Positions 26,018-38,495 of a DNA stretch of 64,000 bases are shown in pieces. The DNA is taken from contig NZ_CP017415.1 in NCBI RefSeq assembly GCF_001753245.1, forward strand, positions 2,012,501 to 2,076,500. The letters run 5' to 3'. This stretch comes from Acidihalobacter yilgarnensis. Its GTDB lineage: Bacteria > Pseudomonadota > Gammaproteobacteria > DSM-5130 > Acidihalobacteraceae. A program made the position numbers and the translations under genes. Under the pieces are notes generated by a model. That model saw only the letters and a list, made by a program, of their open reading frames with translations. It ran no database searches and was not told the DNA's origin. The number at the start of each line of letters is the position of its first letter. The stretch's first letter is position 1.

Positions 26018-26152
26018 GGGCTGTCATTCGAGGGATTACTGCGTCCGAAACACCGATTTCCAGAACCATTGACCCAACAATTGGCGTAATTCATCCGTAT
26101 CGGCATTTGCAGACGATCTTTCGCGCCCAAAATGCCGAGAAATCGCGGCCAA

Positions 26153-26169
26153 TTTCAACAGCCTGTTAA
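26153..26169 (-). repeat. IS right terminal inverted repeat
   Basis: TTTCAACAGCCTGTTAA, an exact inverted match to the left end at 24861-24877. Confidence 0.9.
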
Positions 26170-26198
26170 AAATCCGAGCATTCCGCCTGGCTTTTGGT

Positions 26199-26228
26199 TT
26201 GACATGCCAACATTGTTGCCGGAATATT
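26199..26228 (+). promoter_or_regulatory. Sigma-70 promoter of feruloyl-CoA synthetase with possible operator
   Basis: A consensus -35 TTGACA (26199-26204) is followed after 18 bp by AATATT (26223-26228), a fair -10. Between them lies the dyad CAACA-t-TGTTG (26208-26218), well placed for a MarR-type repressor to block RNA polymerase. It is only 30 bp from the right IS end, so the IS has left this promoter intact. The operator role is a guess from position. Confidence 0.45.
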
Positions 26229-26343
26229 CTACAGCACTCACATCATCTGGAAGGTAGTCTTTCAAGGTTTCAGGGTAGCGCGCCAATCATCGCAACCCGA
26301 CTTTCCCATCCGCGGATGCAGTGCAGTGACACAGAGGCCGCCC

Positions 26344-28254
26344 ATGAACATTCCTCCTTATCGACCGGTTCGGCTGGCGGACTACCGACTTATCCTCGAC
26401 AGTCGAGAGGATGGCACACACTACCTTCGGAACGAAATTCCGTTAGGTCCCTACCCCACATGCATCACCGAACGCTTGACCGAATGGGCCTCGCGCGCAC
26501 CGGAACGCCTCTTTTTGGTCGATCGCGACACCGACGAGCAATGGCGTGGTGTGACCTATCGCGAAGCCCTGTCGATGGCGCGCCGACTTGGCCAGGCGCT
26601 GCTCGACCGAGGTCTGTCCCCCGAACGCCCGCTCGTGATCCTATCCGGCAACGACCTTGAGCATGGATTGCTGGCCCTCGCCGCTCAGCATGTCGGGATT
26701 CCATTCGCACCGCTGGCACCGGCCTACTCGCTGAACTCGCCGGATTACGCCAAACTCCGTCACGCACTCTCGCTGCTCACGCCAGGCATGGTCTATTTCA
26801 GCGATGGCGCCGCCTACCGCCACGTGCTCGATCTACTCGACCAACTCCCTGAACCCTGCGAGCGTGTGTGTCGGCAGCACCCACCGCCCGGCCAGTGCGT
26901 ACGACTGTTCTCCGAGCTGGCGGCGACCACCCCGACCTCGGCCGTGGAGACCGCCCATGCCGCTATCAATGGCGACACGATCGCCAAATTCCTATTCACC
27001 TCCGGTTCCACCGGTTGGCCCAAGGCTGTCATCAATACCCAGCGTATGCTTTGCAGCAATCAGCAGATGAAACTGCAATCCTGGCCATGTATGACGGATG
27101 AGCCGCCCGTGCTAGTCGACTGGCTGCCATGGAGCCACACATTCGGCGGCAATCACAACTTCGGGCTCGTGCTCTACAACGGTGGGACGCTGTATATCGA
27201 CGACGGCAGCCCCACCCCCAAAGGCATCGGGCGTACTCTGCGCAATCTTCGTGAGATTGCACCGACGCTCTATTTCAATGTACCCAGGGGTTACGAATTA
27301 CTTATTCCTTCGCTGATGCGCGACCAGACACTGAGCGCGCGCTTCTTCGAACGATTGAGGATGTGCTTCTACGCCGGCGCCCACCTCAGACAACACACCT
27401 GGGAGGCATGGGATCACTTGGGCACCGCCCATTGCGGCTCGCGTATACTCATGATGACGGGGCTGGGCGCGACCGAAACCGCACCCTTCGCACTCTGTGC
27501 CAACCGCGACAGCCGTCAATCCGGGCTGGTCGGTCTGCCCGTACCCGGGGTTGAGCTCAAGCTCGCACCATGTCAGCAAAAACTAGAGGCGCGCATACGC
27601 GGCCCGAATGTCACGCCAGGTTATTGGCGCCAACCCGGCCTCTCGGTCGATGCCTTCGATGATGAGGGTTTCTATCGACTCGGCGACGCTTTGCGCTTTC
27701 TCGATCCCCTGCGGCCACAAGCTGGCTTGCTATTCGACGGACGTGTTGCCGAAGATTTCAAGCTCGTGACGGGCACTTGGGTGAGTGTCGGTCCCTTGAG
27801 AGCGAAACTCGTCGAGGCCGGGGCCCCACATATCAGGGAGGCGGTCATCACCGGACAAGATCAAAACACGATCGGCGCACTGATTTTCCCGGACATCGAT
27901 GCCTGCCGCCAGCTGGCAGGCGCCACACCATCCACCGACAAAGATCACATATTGGCTCACCCGCGCGTGCGGGAACGCTTCGCCGGCATCCTTGAACAGC
28001 TTGCCAGCTCGGCAACCGGGAGCTCGACCCGCCTAACCCGGCTGTTGCTCGTCTCTGATCCACTCTCGCCTGCGCACAATGAACTCACCGACAAGGGCAC
28101 GGTCAATCAACGGGCTGTACTCGAACGACGCCGCGAACTGGTCGAAGCGCTCTACGGTGCAAACGAATCCGCGTATCGCATCACCCTGAACAACCGACAT
28201 ACGACGCCCTCAACGGACACCTGTGCCGTTCACCATAGCTACTCAACAACATGA
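26344..28254 (+). CDS. fcs: Feruloyl-CoA synthetase-like acyl-CoA ligase
   Basis: A 636-residue AMP-forming (ANL) ligase that activates a hydroxycinnamic acid such as ferulate with ATP and CoA. The phosphate loop is KFLFTSGSTGWPKAVINT. Next come VDWLPWSHTFGGNHNFGLVLYNGGT, the GLGATETAP motif and YRLGDALRFLDP with the hinge Asp region. The N-terminal pattern IPLGPYPTCITERLTEWA and these parts resemble feruloyl-CoA synthetases rather than 4-coumarate ligases of plants. ATG 26344 is chosen as the first Met with a normal N-terminus; a GTG at 26326 is possible. The stop overlaps the next gene by 4 bp. Exact substrate is inferred. Confidence 0.82.
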   Translation: MNIPPYRPVRLADYRLILDSREDGTHYLRNEIPLGPYPTCITERLTEWASRAPERLFLVDRDTDEQWRGVTYREALSMARRLGQALLDRGLSPERPLVILSGNDLEHGLLALAAQHVGIPFAPLAPAYSLNSPDYAKLRHALSLLTPGMVYFSDGAAYRHVLDLLDQLPEPCERVCRQHPPPGQCVRLFSELAATTPTSAVETAHAAINGDTIAKFLFTSGSTGWPKAVINTQRMLCSNQQMKLQSWPCMTDEPPVLVDWLPWSHTFGGNHNFGLVLYNGGTLYIDDGSPTPKGIGRTLRNLREIAPTLYFNVPRGYELLIPSLMRDQTLSARFFERLRMCFYAGAHLRQHTWEAWDHLGTAHCGSRILMMTGLGATETAPFALCANRDSRQSGLVGLPVPGVELKLAPCQQKLEARIRGPNVTPGYWRQPGLSVDAFDDEGFYRLGDALRFLDPLRPQAGLLFDGRVAEDFKLVTGTWVSVGPLRAKLVEAGAPHIREAVITGQDQNTIGALIFPDIDACRQLAGATPSTDKDHILAHPRVRERFAGILEQLASSATGSSTRLTRLLLVSDPLSPAHNELTDKGTVNQRAVLERRRELVEALYGANESAYRITLNNRHTTPSTDTCAVHHSYSTT

Positions 28255-28763
28255 CACGCAACGACGCAACGTGTCTCAGCCCCGCACCCTCGCCGCCTGA
28301 GCGAATCTGGAAACAGGACTCGGACCTGTCCGCAATCGCGGCCCTAGCATACGGCAGCATGAGTGCACACTTGGGCATTCGATTTATCGAAATCGGCCCG
28401 AATTTCCTGCGTGCCAGCATGCAGGTCGACCACCGCACGCGCCAACCTTTCGGGCGCCTACACGGTGGCGCCTCATGCGTATTGACCGAAGAAATCGGCA
28501 GCATGGCCTCATGGCTGTGCCTGGAAGATCCCGCCGTAGAAGCCGCCGTCGGCATACAGATCAGCGCAAACCACCTGCGCGGCAAACAGGCCGGACAGGT
28601 GATCGCCACTGCACGCCCACTGCATCTTGGACGTTCGACGCACGTCTGGGATGTACAGATCGAAGACGAGGAATATCGCCCAATTTGTATATCCCGACTG
28701 ACTCTGGCAATTATTCGTCGGACCAGCACAGAGGGCATAACCGAAATCTGTTCACAAACCTGA
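28251..28763 (+). CDS. PaaI-type hotdog thioesterase
   Basis: A 170-residue protein with the hotdog thioesterase core: FGRLHGGASCVLTEEIGSMAS carries the HGG motif and catalytic Glu, followed by GIQISANHLRGKQAGQVIATARPLHLGRSTHVWDVQI. Such enzymes (PaaI, MenI, EntH types) release CoA from aryl- or acyl-CoA. Overlapping the ligase gene by 4 bp, it probably rescues CoA from stalled aromatic CoA esters or completes the pathway. It has a longer N-terminus (about 30 residues) than the usual 140-residue members. Confidence 0.85.
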   Translation: MTRNDATCLSPAPSPPERIWKQDSDLSAIAALAYGSMSAHLGIRFIEIGPNFLRASMQVDHRTRQPFGRLHGGASCVLTEEIGSMASWLCLEDPAVEAAVGIQISANHLRGKQAGQVIATARPLHLGRSTHVWDVQIEDEEYRPICISRLTLAIIRRTSTEGITEICSQT

Positions 28764-28786
28764 GCACGATTAGTTTGTCGGAGACT

Positions 28787-29950
28787 TCATTGCGCCCGAA
28801 GACTAAGCCGACGCGTGTCGCCTCTTGCCATGCGTTCGGGCAGTTCGAGTTTATTCATAATACGTTCGGCGGTAGCCCGATACGCCGTCAATTTTCCACC
28901 AAGTACACTGAGCACGCGCGGCTTGTGCTTCCGGTCGGTCAAGAACAATGTCTCTCGTGGACGACGATTCGGATCGCCGCCCGAAGGCAGTACGCGCAGC
29001 CCGGCAAAGGCATTCGTCATCTGCGGTATTTCACCGGGGAAATAACGTCGATAGGTATCAAGCAGATAATCGACTTCGCCGGCCGTGGGCTTGATACATG
29101 TGGGATCGCCGTTAAAGACACGCTCTGTCGTACCGATCAGCGTCTGCCCTTGCCAAGGCATGATGAAGACCGGACGTCCGTCGCTTGCTTCAACATAGTA
29201 AATACCGACATCAAGCCGCCGATCGAGTATCACATGCGTACCCGCCACAAGCTCAACCGGCACTATGGATTGGGCTGGCATCACCCTATCCAGCACACGC
29301 AACGCCCAAGGCCCTGCAGCATTGACCAGCGCACGTGCTCGACAGTGAAATTCCCCTGCGTCCGTTTGAAATGTCACCTCGACACCAGCCGGATTCAATT
29401 CGATACACTCGGCCGTATGTGAAAGCCTCAATTCGGCGCCAAGTTCGATCGCAGAAGTCATCACCGCACGTGTCAATGCAGCGTCATCGGCCTGCCCATC
29501 GTAATAGCGCAGCACGGCACGTAGACCGTCTGTGCGCAGCCCATCCAAGCCATCCCAGGCACTTCGGGGCAATCCGTTAAAATGTGAATCCGCACGCAAG
29601 CCATTGAGCAACGCGTAAGCAGCCAACCCAGCCTTGAGCATGAATACTCCATGCCGCGCGCCTTCATACACCGGGATGTGAAAAGCCTTCAAACTCACCA
29701 AATCCGGTGCATTTTTAAGTAACAATGCGCGCTCACGCAGGCATTCACGCACCAGCGAAAACTGCCTCGTTTCCAAATACCGGAGGCCACCATGAATCAA
29801 TTTACTGGAACGAGAGGAAGTGCCTTGCGCCAGCATATCGTACTGCTCGAAAAGTGCGACGGAATGACCTGCGGCAGCCGCCGCCTGTGCCACGCCGGCA
29901 CCCTGAATACCACCCCCGATCACAATCAGATCATATTGTTCCACAGACAT
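28787..29950 (-). CDS. FAD-dependent glycerol-3-phosphate dehydrogenase-like protein (short form)
   Basis: An FAD oxidoreductase with a GlpD-like N-terminus: the dinucleotide motif DLIVIGGGIQGAGVAQAAAAAG, QGTSSRSSKLIHGGLRYLE, a middle part ADDAALTRAVMTSAIELGAE, and the C-terminal LIGTTERVFNGDP and VLSVLGGKLTAYRATAERI. At 387 residues it lacks the C-terminal helical domain (DAO_C) of GlpD, which is about 500 residues. It shares one base with the stop of the glycerophosphodiesterase gene upstream, so the pair should take glycerophosphodiesters to glycerol-3-phosphate and then dihydroxyacetone phosphate. Other substrates of this fold cannot be excluded. Confidence 0.8.
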   Translation of the reverse strand: MSVEQYDLIVIGGGIQGAGVAQAAAAAGHSVALFEQYDMLAQGTSSRSSKLIHGGLRYLETRQFSLVRECLRERALLLKNAPDLVSLKAFHIPVYEGARHGVFMLKAGLAAYALLNGLRADSHFNGLPRSAWDGLDGLRTDGLRAVLRYYDGQADDAALTRAVMTSAIELGAELRLSHTAECIELNPAGVEVTFQTDAGEFHCRARALVNAAGPWALRVLDRVMPAQSIVPVELVAGTHVILDRRLDVGIYYVEASDGRPVFIMPWQGQTLIGTTERVFNGDPTCIKPTAGEVDYLLDTYRRYFPGEIPQMTNAFAGLRVLPSGGDPNRRPRETLFLTDRKHKPRVLSVLGGKLTAYRATAERIMNKLELPERMARGDTRRLSLRAQ

Positions 29951-30684
29951 CAGTTTCTCATGGCATCAAGCATGAAACCCAAGCGGTCCGTTTCATAATC
30001 AAAAACATCTAATTTTTCAAGATAAATGACGTCATCAGGATGATTCACGCCATATATCACCCAGCGCCATGACCCCGACCATACCGAATGGGAAGAGGAC
30101 TCCAGTGCGTGTAGCGAGGCGAATACGTAGTCAGGCCCCAATGCACGCAGACGACTTTCATCCCAAGCCTCATCCTCCGACAACACCCAACCGATCTTCC
30201 AACCCAAGCGCACTCTTGCTTGACGAATGATTTCATCATCGAAGGATATCAATGTCCATGAAAATTCAGCTCGGCACATGACTTCACTCAAGGACTTTAG
30301 CACTCGTGCCCAACCGTGACGCACGATACTCTCCTCTTTGATTTCGACAAAAATTTCTGGGTATTCATGTTGATTAAACAAGTTGATTGCATCAATCAAC
30401 ATTGGCAAACAAACACTTGAATATTGCTCGCCAAACCGTGCTGGCTCATGTGCGGAGATCCTCTCAAGCTGCGCCTTCGTCGAATCCAGAATGCTCCCAG
30501 AAATACCGCAGCATCTATCCAGATAGTCATCATGGCTGATTACCGCTTCACCATCTGCGGCAATCTGAACATCGAATTCAATGCCGTCCGCACCCAGCTT
30601 CAACGCAGATGCAAACCCGGCCAAGGTATTCTCAGGAAAAAACTCACGATCTCCACGATGGGCGATGAAACGGTATTTTTTCAT
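29950..30684 (-). CDS. Glycerophosphodiester phosphodiesterase
   Basis: A 244-residue GDPD-family TIM barrel (UgpQ-like, cytoplasmic; no signal peptide). Key motifs are IAHRGDREFFPENTLAGF, with the catalytic His and Arg, and ADGIEFDVQIAADGEAVISHDDYLDR, with metal-binding Glu/Asp and the second catalytic His. Hydrolyses glycerophosphodiesters from phospholipid breakdown to glycerol-3-phosphate, which the overlapping FAD dehydrogenase can then oxidise. Codon and base composition are more AT-rich than in the housekeeping genes nearby, which may indicate transfer. Confidence 0.88.
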   Translation of the reverse strand: MKKYRFIAHRGDREFFPENTLAGFASALKLGADGIEFDVQIAADGEAVISHDDYLDRCCGISGSILDSTKAQLERISAHEPARFGEQYSSVCLPMLIDAINLFNQHEYPEIFVEIKEESIVRHGWARVLKSLSEVMCRAEFSWTLISFDDEIIRQARVRLGWKIGWVLSEDEAWDESRLRALGPDYVFASLHALESSSHSVWSGSWRWVIYGVNHPDDVIYLEKLDVFDYETDRLGFMLDAMRN

Positions 30685-30948
30685 GATGCGTCCTCAAGGC
30701 ATACGAGACAACTTTATTCCATTGATATTTTTTTAATATAAACAGACGACATTAATGCTCTGCCAACATGGTCATAAAAACCTTCTCTCCCTTGCCCAAA
30801 GGGCGCGCAACATACCAAACCCCATCGACATCAAGAACATCTCAACAAAAAATCCACAAAACATTGATGTCCAGGTCGCCACCCCAACCAGCCGTCAATC
30901 AAGCATATGAATTTTTCGTTTAAATATCGCTTTGTTAGCCGCACGCGA

Positions 30949-30978
30949 TTGATAAGAAAATAGAATCATCTGTATAAG
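30949..30978 (+). promoter_or_regulatory. Sigma-70 promoter of porin gene
   Basis: TTGATA (30949-30954) and TATAAG (30973-30978) are each one base from consensus with an 18-bp spacer. They lie about 57 bp before the porin ATG. AAGGGG at 31021-31026 is the ribosome site. The surrounding gap (30685-31035) is AT-rich and holds no gene. Confidence 0.6.
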
Positions 30979-31035
30979 TGCGGCCACCCAATATGGGTAT
31001 TTCATCGACATTAAACTTCTAAGGGGTCAACGCAC

Positions 31036-32139
31036 ATGAAAAAGACGGTTATTGCAACCGCACTTAGCCTCCTGGCAGCCACACCTATCGCTGCGCAAGC
31101 TGCCAATGCCACATTGTATGGTCGGGTCTGGCTCGAAATGTACAACGCCGGCAAAACCAGCGCCACGGGCAACTCGTCGACCTATTTCGGTGACGACTCG
31201 AGCAACATCGGTGTCAAGGGTAGCGAAAAAATCAACGACTCCGTCACCGGCTACTACAAAATTGAGGCCGGATACAATGCCATGAATGCCAGCGCCAACG
31301 TTAGTGCCTACCATACCCCCAGCCCCGGCTTCTATACCCGCTTCGGCTACTTGGGCGTCAAGGGCAGCGACTACGGCAGCGTCACAATCGGGCGTCAGGT
31401 TGATTACTACTACTCGCTCATAGAAGACGCAACCTACGTGACCGACGTGGTTGCAGCCCCGATCAATCCGATTAACGCCAACGGCTATACCTACCGTGTC
31501 GATGCAATCAACTACCTTAGCCCGAACATGGGTGGTTTCCAATTGGGTGTGGCCTACGTCGGGGCCGGAACCGACAGCCAAGGTCAGCAGCAGGGGATGA
31601 TCCAGATCGGTGCCAAGTACGCTTTCGGCGCCGGCGGCTATGTGAGCGCGGCCTTCATGTCCATTCCCAAGGACAATGTGGGCAGCAATACGGGTTGGTA
31701 TCTGTCTTCACTCGGCGCAACGCGACTGGGCGATGCCAAGAACATGGCGGGTATCGCGGCCGGTTACAAATTCGGCGCCTTTGGTGTGGACGCCAACTTT
31801 CAGCGCCTGAGCCCGCGCGCGGATGGCCCAAGTCAGCTCGGCAACGTCACGGGCACTGCGGGCAGCGTCACAAGCGCCGTGCAGACTATCGCGCTGCAGG
31901 GCTCGTATGATGTGGGCAACAATTACACCTTCGTCCAGTATAGCCAGGCCAAGTGGGCCGCTGTCAGCAACAAAACAGCTAATCGAGTGACCCTGGGGCT
32001 GAACCATCACTTCAGCAAGCAATTCAGCGCGTCAGGCGAGCTCGAACTGAATAACCGCTACGCCAACAGCAAGTTGGTGGATAGCGTTAGTGCCAAGGCC
32101 AATACGGTGGTTGCCATCGGTATGCGTTACAACTTCTGA
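31036..32139 (+). CDS. Gram-negative general porin
   Basis: A 367-residue outer-membrane porin of the proteobacterial Porin_4 type. The signal peptide (MKKTVIATALSLLAATPIAAQA) is cut before ANATLYGRVW, a typical first strand. Internal parts such as NIGVKGSEKI, FGYLGVKGSDYGSVTIGRQVDYYYS and YLSPNMGGFQLGVAY match the family. It ends in GMRYNF with the terminal Phe needed for BAM-mediated insertion. It probably forms a trimeric channel for small solutes. It is a single gene with its own promoter. Confidence 0.93.
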   Translation: MKKTVIATALSLLAATPIAAQAANATLYGRVWLEMYNAGKTSATGNSSTYFGDDSSNIGVKGSEKINDSVTGYYKIEAGYNAMNASANVSAYHTPSPGFYTRFGYLGVKGSDYGSVTIGRQVDYYYSLIEDATYVTDVVAAPINPINANGYTYRVDAINYLSPNMGGFQLGVAYVGAGTDSQGQQQGMIQIGAKYAFGAGGYVSAAFMSIPKDNVGSNTGWYLSSLGATRLGDAKNMAGIAAGYKFGAFGVDANFQRLSPRADGPSQLGNVTGTAGSVTSAVQTIALQGSYDVGNNYTFVQYSQAKWAAVSNKTANRVTLGLNHHFSKQFSASGELELNNRYANSKLVDSVSAKANTVVAIGMRYNF

Positions 32140-32164
32140 TCACCCCTCATTTCGTAGCAAAAAC

Positions 32165-32202
32165 AGCGGCTCGCGGTTGGTAGACAGCCATCGCGAGCTG
32201 CT
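32165..32202 (+). terminator. Hairpin after porin gene
   Basis: AGCGGCTCGCG (32165-32175) pairs with CGCGAGCTGCT (32192-32202), 11 pairs including one G-U, with a 16-base loop. It starts 25 bp after the porin stop. No T-run follows, so termination efficiency is unclear. Confidence 0.4.
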
Positions 32203-32305
32203 TGCGAAGACAGCACAAAGACAAAGCTGTCAAGGCCCTTGAAGCCTATGCTAGACTTTTCTTATGAGACGAGGCAGGGCATGCCTCCGTATATGGGGGG
32301 GCGCA

Positions 32306-32695
32306 ATGGCACGCGAATACATCAAAGGCAACAACGGGATCGAAATCACGCCCGAACGTCAGCAAAAGATCGACGATATTCTGCAAGGCGTCGATCTCTC
32401 CATCGATCAGCGTGGCAGTGCGACGCTGTTACCTGCCGAATTTTGGGCGGAGCACACGCAGCCACCACAACCCATCTATATCAACTTGAGCACCAGTGAT
32501 GGTCAAGTCTTCACTCTGGTCAGCACGCATGAAATTGCACCACAAACCACGGGACGCATACGCTGGACTCGACGGGATGGCAGCACGGGCGTGACGACAT
32601 ACGGGACCGTTAGCCACACGCGGCACGGCAACCGGCAGGAGGATGGACGTTACCACCGTTTCGTCTCCAGATTCATCGCCGCAGAGCCGCTTTAG
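32306..32695 (+). CDS. Hypothetical protein
   Basis: A 129-residue soluble protein that I do not recognise. It begins MAREYIKGNNGIEITPERQQ, has an acidic-to-neutral N-terminal half and a C-terminal part rich in Thr/Ser/Arg (RIRWTRRDGSTGVTTYGTV) that could form beta strands. There are no cysteines, membrane segments or signal peptide. A G-rich ribosome site lies just before ATG 32306; an upstream in-frame ATG at 32264 adds 14 residues. A minus-strand frame of 142 codons overlaps it (32429-32857) but would also overlap the DUF502 start and looks like a shadow. Confidence 0.55.
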   Translation: MAREYIKGNNGIEITPERQQKIDDILQGVDLSIDQRGSATLLPAEFWAEHTQPPQPIYINLSTSDGQVFTLVSTHEIAPQTTGRIRWTRRDGSTGVTTYGTVSHTRHGNRQEDGRYHRFVSRFIAAEPL

Positions 32696-32831
32696 CACTG
32701 GTGTAATGCTATCAATGCGTTCGGCAACGTATATCCATCCTTCACGCACCCACGGCTTCCCAGGATAGGCAGCGACGTCCTGTGCGTCGGAATCGTCAAA
32801 CTCAGGAAACACATACGCATCGGAATCATGC

Positions 32832-33500
32832 ATGGCTGACACCGGCAGTGGATTCACGCAACGGGTCCAACGCTACCTGATCACGGGTGTTCTCACAGCC
32901 ATACCACTATGGATCACATGGCTGGTATTCGACTTCATCTTCGCGCAACTCTCTGGATTCGGCATTCCCTGGATTCGAGCCCTAACGGACACGCTGGTTG
33001 ATGGCACGCCTGCATCCCGCGTCTGGCTTTATCCATGGGTGCAGTCGTTATTGGCGATTGTTCTAACGCTCCTCGCGCTCTATCTGCTTGGCTGGGCCAG
33101 CACGCGCATTGTGGGGCGAAAATTGCTCAACCTCGTAGACCGACTCATGAGCCACATCCCGATGGCACATGCAATATACGGCTCGACCAAAAAATTGCTC
33201 GCGGCCTTGCAGCAGAAACCAGAAAACGTCCAACGCGTTGTACTGATCAATTTTCCATCACCAGAAATGCGCTCGGTGGGCTTAGTGACCCGCACGCTCA
33301 TAGATGCCGATACCGGGCGCGAACTGGCCGCCGTCTATGTCCCCACAACGCCAAATCCGACTTCAGGCTATCTGGAAATCGTGCCCGTTGAGGATTTAAT
33401 ACCGACCGACTGGAGCATGGACGAGGCGATGAGTTTTATCATTTCAGGCGGCGCTGTGGCGCCAGAGAATATACGCTTCACGAAACGCCCACTGGATTGA
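32832..33500 (+). CDS. DUF502 family membrane protein
   Basis: A 222-residue protein with two N-terminal membrane segments (about residues 16-38 and 66-88) and a soluble C-terminal domain. Family markers are YLITGVLTAIPLWITWLVF, IPMAHAIYGSTKKLLAAL, PSPEMRSVGLVT and VYVPTTPNPTSGYLEIVP. The function of DUF502 is unknown. Its stop is 9 bp from the ispD stop, which converges on it. Confidence 0.88.
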   Translation: MADTGSGFTQRVQRYLITGVLTAIPLWITWLVFDFIFAQLSGFGIPWIRALTDTLVDGTPASRVWLYPWVQSLLAIVLTLLALYLLGWASTRIVGRKLLNLVDRLMSHIPMAHAIYGSTKKLLAALQQKPENVQRVVLINFPSPEMRSVGLVTRTLIDADTGRELAAVYVPTTPNPTSGYLEIVPVEDLIPTDWSMDEAMSFIISGGAVAPENIRFTKRPLD

Positions 33501-33509
33501 TTGAATCCG

Positions 33510-34208
33510 TCAACAATTGAGACCCGACAAAAGAAACTCCGCGAGTGGCAGATCCTCCGGACGCGTGATCTTCAAGTTGTCAGAATGACCTTCCACAACG
33601 CACGGCACATGGCCTGCGAGTTCCATTGCAGAGGCTTCATCCGTAACCGGATGGCCAAACGTAAATGCTTGATCCAACGCTTCAGCCAGCATCGCCAGGC
33701 GAAACATCTGCGGCGTCTGTGCAAGCCAAAGCCCCTCGCGCACCACGGTATCGGCAATCACACCCTCTGCAGACACGCGTTTGAGCGTATCCCGCACCGG
33801 GATTGCCAGAATCCCGCCAATCGGGTGCTCGTGCAATGTATCAAGCAGATTGTCGAGATCGCTAGCGCGCAGGCAAGGCCTCGCCGCATCGTGCACCAAC
33901 ACCCAATCATCCGGCGCGGCTAGTTGCGCCAGTTCACGAAGGGCATTGCGTACCGATACGGCCCGCTCTGGCCCACCCGCCACACAACGTATCGAAGACT
34001 TGCCAAGAAACTCAAGCGCCGGCCAATAAGAATCGTCGGGTGCCAAGGCTACGATAATGCCAGCAATATCCTGGCGAGACATGAAATGCGACAAGCTATG
34101 TTCGAGCACGCTCCGCCCGAGCAGGGGCAAATACTGTTTCGGTAACGCGGCGCGCATCCGCTGGCCGGTACCCGCAGCGGGAATGATCACCCAGCAACGC
34201 GTATTCAC
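33510..34208 (-). CDS. ispD: 2-C-methyl-D-erythritol 4-phosphate cytidylyltransferase
   Basis: Third enzyme of the MEP isoprenoid pathway. Shows the CTP-binding start IIPAAGTGQRMRAALPKQYL, GGPERAVSVRNAL, DWVLVHDAARPCL, the RDTLKRV segment, LAQTPQMFRL and VTDEASAMELAG. ispF, the usual partner, is not adjacent on this side. The start overlaps the ftsB stop by 4 bp. Confidence 0.96.
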   Translation of the reverse strand: MNTRCWVIIPAAGTGQRMRAALPKQYLPLLGRSVLEHSLSHFMSRQDIAGIIVALAPDDSYWPALEFLGKSSIRCVAGGPERAVSVRNALRELAQLAAPDDWVLVHDAARPCLRASDLDNLLDTLHEHPIGGILAIPVRDTLKRVSAEGVIADTVVREGLWLAQTPQMFRLAMLAEALDQAFTFGHPVTDEASAMELAGHVPCVVEGHSDNLKITRPEDLPLAEFLLSGLNC

Positions 34209-34552
34209 TGCTTGTTTGGCCCGCTCGACTGAGACGGCTCAGTCACGGCCGCATCGGGTGGCGTCCTGGCAGGCGCTACATATTGATAAAAAGTATCACC
34301 CTGTTGAATCATGCCCAAGCGGCTACGTGCCAATTCTTCCACCGCAGCCGTCCCCTGCTTGAGGGCGACAACCTCTGCGGCAAGTGCAGCATTACTATCC
34401 TTCAGCTTGGCATTTTCCGCGCTCTGCGCAGCCAGTTCCTGACGTAAACGATGGATATCACTCAGGCTGCCTTCGCCCAGCCAGAGCTTGTACTGCAACA
34501 GGATCAACATAGCCACCAGGGCCGTGATCAGCAGCTTGCTCCCCGTACTCAT
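34205..34552 (-). CDS. ftsB: Cell division protein FtsB
   Basis: A 115-residue bitopic membrane protein: one N-terminal membrane segment (about 6-24), then a coiled coil (LRQELAAQSAENAKLKDSNAALAAEV) and the conserved EELARSRLGMIQQGDTFYQ. It forms the FtsQLB complex of the divisome. The ftsB-ispD order and the position after eno are typical of gammaproteobacteria. The Pro/Ser-rich tail beyond residue 95 is not conserved. Confidence 0.92.
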   Translation of the reverse strand: MSTGSKLLITALVAMLILLQYKLWLGEGSLSDIHRLRQELAAQSAENAKLKDSNAALAAEVVALKQGTAAVEELARSRLGMIQQGDTFYQYVAPARTPPDAAVTEPSQSSGPNKQ

Positions 34553-34571
34553 GGGATTCTCAGCGCGGGGA

Positions 34572-38419
<3,848 letters not shown>

Positions 38420-38495
38420 TCACGGGGCGCGAGTTTAGCAAAGATCGGGCCGACGCCTCAATCGAACTGACCGGCACAAACCAACTATTGATCAA

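Larger units (their letters stand above)
24861..26169 (+). mobile_element. Complete IS5-family insertion sequence
   Basis: A 1.3-kb element bounded by perfect 17-bp terminal inverted repeats (24861-24877 and 26153-26169), each beginning TTAACAGGCTG. The outer TTAA may be a target duplication, which leaves 13-bp ends starting CAGG. It carries one intact transposase gene on the plus strand. It is inserted in the regulatory gap between marR and the feruloyl-CoA synthetase gene. Intact ends and frame suggest a recent or still mobile copy. Confidence 0.92.

Noticed and set aside
31027-31581. 184-codon minus-strand frame opposite the porin gene, Val/Gly-rich
   Set aside because: Porin has signal peptide, strands and terminal Phe; the antisense frame has none of these.
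32429-32857. 142-codon minus-strand frame overlapping the hypothetical gene and the DUF502 start
   Set aside because: It would overlap two plus-strand genes and shows no recognisable domain. The plus-strand frame has the better ribosome site, though this is not certain.
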